Assembly: GCA_035772405.1 (NCBI GenBank)
Contig: JAYKKM010000052.1
Location: forward strand, 199,001 to 263,000
Reading direction: 5' to 3'
Source of the DNA: Chrysogorgia sp. JL179-B06
Taxonomy: Eukaryota; Cnidaria; Anthozoa; Scleralcyonacea; Chrysogorgiidae
DNA length: 64,000 nt
A model generated the notes under the pieces. The model was not told where the DNA came from, did no database searches, and worked only from the letters and a program-made list of their open reading frames with translations. Shown here in pieces: positions 57,494 through 64,000 of the stretch. The position numbers and the translations under genes were made by a program. The first letter of the stretch is position 1. Each line of letters opens with the position of its first letter.

Positions 57494-57683
57494 ATGGAGA
57501 ACGCAACGGAGAACGATGAATTGCATGTCAAAGTGATCCACTCGCAAAGCCAAAGGTAATTCTACTTGGGAAAGAACAACCTTGCTATGATTTAAGCAAC
57601 CTGCCCAAAACACGTAGAAAGTCACGGTCCTTCTGTAGGAGACCTGCCGTAGAACTACGCGAGGACGTTGAGCAACTCCGTTA
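57494..57683 (+). pseudogene. Possible coding exon with a frameshift
   Basis: ATG at 57494 gives MENATENDELHVKVIHSQSQ. One frame over, the sequence continues KVILLGKEQPCYDLSNLPKT and RKSRSFCRRPAVELREDVEQ to a TAA. The composition looks like protein and reads well if a base was lost near 57555. Alternatively AG|GTAATT at 57555 is a splice donor. I do not recognise the family. A later open frame (57694-57921) might belong to it. Confidence 0.3.
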
Positions 57684-57934
57684 ATATCAAGTTTTGCAGA
57701 CCTTTCTGGACCTACATCAGTTATCGTCTGGTTTAGTAGGTAATGATGAGAACGCACACGCCTTGAACGACAGATCCATTGTAAGAGAAGTTAATCTCCT
57801 TGAACTTGAAGTCATAACGGCAAACGCGTTTACAGTTTTGGATCGAACATATACTGTCATATACGAACATATACTATCGAACATATCCCAGTCCGAGTCG
57901 TTTCATAATCGTTGCTTATAGGAACTCAAGTATT

Positions 57935-60900
57935 GAAGCTAAATTACTATACCCACAACTATTCAAGCTACCCATCCATGAAATAATGGAAAATTCATAG
58001 TTGGTTATATAAACTCAAATATATATTGAAGCTAAATAACAATGAAATATTTTATGATTGGTAAATGTCAATTCTATAATCACACAACTATTCAAGCTAA
58101 CCAGCCATGAAATAACGGAAAATTCATGGTTGGTTACATAAACTCAAATATTGCAGCTAAATAACCATGAAATCTTTTATGGTAAAATATTTGACAAGCC
58201 ATGAAATAACGGAAAATTCATGGCTGGCTATATAAACACAAATATTGAAACTAAATAACCATGAAATATCTTTATGATACATGTCAGTACTATACCCACA
58301 ACTATTCAAGCTAACCAGCCATGAAATAAGGGAAAATTCAGGTTTGTTATATAAACTCAAATATTGAAACTATATAACCATGAAATATTTTATGGTAAAA
58401 TATTTAACAAAACAAGCCATGAAATAACGGAAAAATTCATGGCTGGCTTTATAAACTCAAATATTGAAGCTAAATAACCATGACATAGTTTATGGTACAT
58501 GTCAGTGCTATACCCACAACTATTCAAGCTTACCAGCCATGAAATAACGGAAAATTCATGGTTGGTAATATAAACTCAAATATTGAAGATAAATAACCAT
58601 GAAATATTTTATTAGTAAAATATTTAACCAGCCATGAAATAACGGAAAATTCATGGTTGGTTACATAAACTCAAATATTGCAGCTAAATAACCATGAAAT
58701 ATTTTATGGTAAAATATTTACAAGCCATGAAATAACGGAAAATTCATGGCTGGCTATATAAACACAAATATTGAAACTAAATAACCATGAAATATCTTTA
58801 TGATACATGTCAGTACTATACCCACAACTATTCAAGCTAACCAGCCATGAAATAAGGGAAATTCATGGTTGGTTATATAAACTCAAATATTGAAACTATA
58901 TAACCATGAAATATTTTATGGTAAAATATTTAACAAGCCATGAAATAACGGAAAATTCATGGCTGGCTTTATAAACTCAAATATTGAAGCTAAATAACCA
59001 TGACATAGTTTATGGTACATGTCAGTGCTATACCCACAACTATTCAAGCTTACCAGCCATGAAATAACGGAAAATTCATGGTTGGTAATATAAACTCAAA
59101 TATTGAAGATAAATAACCATGAAATATTTTATAGTAAAATATTTAACCAGCCACGAAATAACGGAAAATTCATGGTTGGTTATATAAACTCAAATATATA
59201 TTGAAGCTAAATAACCATGAAATATTTTATGGTACATATCAGTACTATACCCAAAATTATTCAAGCTAACCAGCCACGAAATAACGGAAAACTCATGGTT
59301 GGTTATATAAACTCAAATATTGAAGCTAAATAACCATGAAATATTTTATGGTACATGTCAATTATATAATCACAACTATTCAAGCTTACCAGCAATAAAA
59401 TTACGGAAAATTCATGGTTGGCTATATAAACTCAAATATTGAAGATAAATAACCATGAATATTTTATGGTAAAATATTTAACCAGCCACAAAATAACGGA
59501 AAATTCATGGTTGGTTATATAAACTCAAATATATATTGAAGCTAAATAACCATGAAATATTTTATGGTACATATCAGTACTATACCCAAAATTATTCAAG
59601 CTAACCAGCCATGAAATAATGGAAATTCATGGTTGGTTATATAAACTGAAATATTGAAGCTAAATAACCATGAAATATTTTATGGTAAAATATTTAACAA
59701 GCCATGAAATAACGGAAAATTCATGGCTGGCTTTATAAACTTAAATATTAAGCTAAATAACCATGAAATATTTTATGGTACATGTCACTACTATACCCAC
59801 AACTATTCAAGCTAACCAGCCTTGAAATAACGGAAAATGCATGGTTGGTTATATAAACTCAAATATTGAAGCTAAATAACCATGAAATATTTTATGGCAA
59901 AATATTTAACAAGCCATGAAATAACGGAAAATTCATGGCTGGTTATATAAACTCAAATATTGAAGCTAAATAACCATGAAATATTTTATGGTACATGTCA
60001 GTACTATACAAATATTCAAGCTACCCAGCCATGAAATAACAGAAAATTCTTGGTTGGTTATATAAACTCAAATATTGAAGCTATATAACCATGAAATATT
60101 TTATGGTACATGTCAGTACTATACCCAAAACTATTGAAGCTAAGCAGCCATGAAATAACGGAAAATTCATGATTGGTTATATAAACTCAAATATTGAAAC
60201 TATATAACCATGAAATATTTTATGGTACATGTCAGTACTGTATACCCAAAACTATTCAAGCTAACCAGCCATGAAATAACGGAAAATTCATGATATTGGT
60301 TATATAAACTCAAATATTGAAACTAAATGACCATGAAATATTTTATGGTAAAATATTTAACAAGCCATGAAATAACGGAAAATTCATGGCTGGCTTTATA
60401 AACTCAAATATTGAAGCTAAAATAACCATGACATATTTTATGGTACATGTCACTACTATACCTACAACTATTCAAGCTAACCAGCCATGAAATAACGGAA
60501 AACTCATGGTTAGTTATATAAACTCAAATATTGAAGCTAAATAACCATGAAATATTTTATGGTACATGTCAATTCTATAATCACAACTATTCAAGCTAAC
60601 CAGCCATGAAATAACGGAAAATTCATGGTTGGTTATATAAACTCAAATATTGAAGATAAATAACCATGAAATATTTTATGGTAAAATATTCAAGCTAACC
60701 AGCCACGAAATAACGGAAAATTCATGGTTGGTTATATAAACTCAAATATATATTGAAGCTAAATAACCATGAAATATTTCATGGTACATATCAGTACTAT
60801 ACCCAAAATTATTCAAGCTAACCAGCCATGAAATAACGGAAAATTCATGGTTGGTTATATAAACTCAAATATTGAAGCTAAATAACCATGAAATATTTTA

Positions 60901-63262
60901 TGGTAAAATATTTAACAAGCCATGAAATAACGGAAAATTCATGGCTGGCTTTATAAACTCAAATATTGAAGCTAAATAACATACCCACAACTATTCAAGC
61001 TAACCAGCCATGAAATAACGGAAAACTCATGGTTGGTTATATAAACTCAAATATTGAAGCTAAATAACCATGAAATATTTTATGGCACATGTCAATTCTA
61101 TATTCAAGCTAACCAGCCATGAAATAACGGAAAATTCATGGTTGGTTACATAAACTCAAATATTGAAGCTAAATAACCATGAAATATTTTATGGTACATG
61201 TCAGTACTATACCCACAAATATTCAAGCTAACCAGCCATGAAATAACGGAAAATTCTTGGTTTGGTTATATAAACTCAAATATTGAAGCTATATAACCAT
61301 GAAATATTTTATGGTACATGTCAGTACTATACCCAAAATTATTCAAGCTAACCAGCCATGAAATAATGGAAATTCATGGTTGGTTATATAAACTGAAATA
61401 TTGAAGCTAAATAACCATGAAATATTTTATGGTAAAATATTTAACAAGCCATGAAATAACGGAAAATTCATGGCTGGCTTTATAAATTTAAATATTGAAG
61501 CTAAATAACCATGAAATATTTTATGGTACATGTCACTACTATACCCACAACTATTCAAGCTAACCAGCCTTGAAATAACGGAAAATGCATGGTTGGTTAC
61601 ATAAACTCAAATATTGAAGCTAAATAACCATGAAATATTTGATGGCAAAATATTTAACAAGCCATGAAATAACGGAAAATTCATGGCTGGTTATATAAAC
61701 TCAAATATTGAAGCTAAATAACCATGAAATATTTTATGGTACATGTCAGTACTATACCCACAAATATTCAAGCTAACCAGCCATGAAATAACAGAAAATT
61801 CTTGGTTGGTTATATAAACTCAAATATTGAAGCTATATAACCATGAAATATTTTATGGTACATGTCAGTACTATACCCAAAACTATTCAAGCTAAGCAGC
61901 CATGAAATAACGGAAAATTCATGATTGGTTATATAAACTCAAATATTGAAACTATATAACCATGAAATATTTTATGGTACATGTCAGTACTGTATACCCA
62001 AAACTATTCAAGCTAACCAGCCATGAAATAACGGAAAATTCATGATATTGGTTATATAAACTCAAATATTGAAGCTAAATAACCATGAAATATTTTGTGG
62101 TAAAATATTTAACAAGCCATGAAATAACGGAAAATTCATGGCTGGCTTTATAAACTCAAATATTGAAGCTAAATAACCATGACATATTTTATGGTACATG
62201 TCACTACTATACCTACAACTATTCAAGCTAACCAGCCATGAAATAACGGAAAACTCATGGTTAGTTATATAAACTCAAATATTGAAGCTAAATAACCATG
62301 AAATATTTTATGGTACATGTCAATTCTATAATCACAACTATTCAAGCTAACCAGCCATGAAATAACGGAAAATTCATGGTTGGTTATATAAACTCAAATA
62401 TTGAAGATAAATAACCATGAAATATTTTATGGTAAAATATTTAACCAGCCACAAAATAACGGAAAATTCATGGTTGGTTATATAAACTCAAATATATATT
62501 GAAGCTAAATAACCATGAAATATTTCATGGTACATATCAGTACTATACCCAAAATTATTCAAGCTAACCAGCCATGAAATAACGGAAAATTCATGGTTGG
62601 TTATATAAACTCAAATATTGAAGCTAAATAACCATGAAATATTTTATGGTAAAATATTTAACAAGCCATGAAATAACGGAAAATTCATGGCTGGCTTTAT
62701 AAACTCAAATATTGAAGCTAAATAACATACCCACAACTATTCAAGCTAACCAGCCATGAAATAACGGAAAACTCATGGTTGTTATATAAACTCAAATATT
62801 GAAGCTAAATAACCATGAAATATTTTATGGTACATGTCAATTCTATAATCACAACTATTCAAGCTAACCAGCCATGAAATAACGGAAAATTCATGGTTGG
62901 TTACATAAACTCAAATATTGAAGCTAAATAACCATGAAATATTTTATGGTACATGTCAGTACTATACCCACAAATATTCAAGCTAACCAGCCACGAAATA
63001 ACGGAAAATTCTTGGTTGGTTATATAAACTCAAATATTGAAGCTATATAACCATGAAATATTTTATGGTACATGTCAGTACTATACCCAAAACTATTCAA
63101 GCTAAGCAGCCATGAAATAACGGAAAATTCATGATTGGTTATATAAACTCAAATATTGAAACTATATAACTATGAAATATTTTATGGTACCTGTCAGTAC
63201 TGTATACCCAAAACTATTCAAGCTAACCAGCCATTAAATAATGGAAAATTCATGATTGGTTA
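57935..63262 (+). repeat. 119-bp satellite array, forward orientation
   Basis: The consensus unit runs from AACCATGAAATATTTTATGG through TACATGTCAGTACTATACCC, ACAACTATTCAAGCTAACCA, GCCATGAAATAACGGAAAAT and TCATGGTTGGTTATATAAAC to TCAAATATTGAAGCTAAAT. A shorter variant replaces the middle with TAAAATATTTAACAA. Each unit holds two potential hairpins: CCATGAAATATTTTATGG, and CCATGAAAT..AATTCATGG. Higher-order structure: a 518-bp duplication (58417/58935) and a 1.75-kb duplication (marker CATGATATTGG at 60290 and 62041; marker CAGCCTTGAAATAACGG at 59817 and 61565). Confidence 0.95.
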
Positions 63263-63667
63263 TTCATGATGTACCATAAAATATTTCATGGTTATTTAGC
63301 TTCAATATTTGAGTTTATATAACCAACCATGAATTTTTCGTTATTTCATGGCTGGTTAGCTTGAATAGTTGTGGGTATAGTACTGACATGTACCATAAAA
63401 TATTTCATGGTCATTTAGCTTCAATATTTGAGTTTATATAACCAACCATGAATTTTCCGTTATTTCATGGCTGGTTAGCTTGAATAGTTGTGGGTATAGT
63501 ACTGACATATGTACCATAAAATATTTCATGGTTATTTAGCTTCAATATTTGAGTTTATATAACCAACCATGAATTTTCATTTATTTCATGGCTGGCTAGC
63601 TTGAATAGTTGTGGGTATAGTACTGACATGTACCATAAAATATTTCATTGTTATTTAGCTTCAATAT
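63263..63667 (-). repeat. 119-bp satellite array, inverted segment
   Basis: From about 63263 the same satellite continues on the opposite strand for more than three units (CCATAAAATATTTCATGGTT, TTTAGCTTCAATATTTGAGT). The switch is at GATTGGTTATTCATGATGTACC, creating a head-to-head junction. Confidence 0.95.
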
Positions 63668-64000
63668 GCGTTGTTTTTGACGAACCAAACATTTCCATCA
63701 AAATTGCTGTCAAAACATGATTTTGTTTAGCGATTTTGCGTTGGTTTTGTCCATTTTTCAGACTGCCATTACTTCATCAATTTGCGACCAAATTCGCTGA
63801 TTTTCAGTGCATATAAGAAAGAGCAGAACTTTCTCTATCTAATGAGTACAAAACGAAGCAAATCGATGTTACAAATATTCCATCAAAATTGTTGTCAACA
63901 CATGATTTTGTTTAGAAATTTTGCGTTGTTTTTGTCCATTTTTCAAGCTGCCATAACTTCATCAATTTGCGACCAAATTCTCTGATTTTCAGTGCATCAT
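63668..64000 (+). repeat. Tandem repeat of about 182 bp, cut by the window end
   Basis: CATCAAAATTGCTGTCAAAA..CATGATTTTGTTTAG occurs at 63698 and 63880, and TCATCAATTTGCGACCAAAT at 63774 and 63959. At least two units of a different satellite adjoin the 119-bp array. Confidence 0.8.

Overview
This is nuclear DNA from an animal, not a prokaryote. It is AT-rich and mostly non-coding, holds only a few intron-containing genes, and is filled with transposon remnants, satellites and (TA)n tracts. The mix of BEL/Pao elements, Penelope-like elements (PLEs) with hammerhead ribozymes, CR1/jockey-like LINEs, tRNA-derived SINEs, hAT and TTAA foldback elements, and DUF6589- and OTU-type transposase relics fits an early-branching marine invertebrate. 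A cnidarian is my best guess; that is inference, not proof.

Host genes I can support: (i) a rhodopsin-family GPCR in one coding exon (14947-15909, +); (ii) a FAM151/menorin-like gene, terminal exon only (32618-33498, -); (iii) the last two exons of a small unrecognised basic-then-acidic protein with in-phase splice sites (23874-24234, +); (iv) a cysteine-rich, PAN/apple-like exon with a good splice donor (21810-22052, +). A possible exon at 57494-57683 is weaker.

Layout. 1-4074: DNA transposon with 182-bp terminal inverted repeats and a broken DDE transposase plus OTU-like tail. 4.1-14.9 kb: minisatellite, a PLE remnant with a 5' inversion and a hammerhead, SINEs beside long (TA)n tracts, LINE fragments and a MITE. 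14.9-15.9 kb: GPCR. 16.9-20.4 kb: 32-bp satellite split by a LINE. 20.7-27.7 kb: dispersed repeats, the PAN-like exon, three hammerhead-like motifs, foldback elements and the two-exon gene. 28.1-31.9 kb: LINE and foldbacks. 32.6-33.5 kb: FAM151-like exon. 34.4-35.8 kb: LINE. 35.9-37.1 kb: a 1.2-kb foldback. 37.1-45.6 kb: two different degenerate BEL/Pao elements, each with an inverted segment. 47.5-48.1 kb: a hAT element with perfect 8-bp target duplication. 51.2-52.7 kb: two members of a TTAA foldback family and another MITE. 54.4-56.0 kb: DUF6589-type relic. 56.7-57.1 kb: 43-bp minisatellite. 57.9-63.7 kb: 119-bp satellite with an internal orientation switch. 63.7-64.0 kb: another tandem repeat cut by the window edge.

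The genes do not form a pathway. The most notable signals are the hammerhead-like motifs (one with every core and helix element intact), the three retroelements carrying in-place inversions, and the two satellites with higher-order structure.
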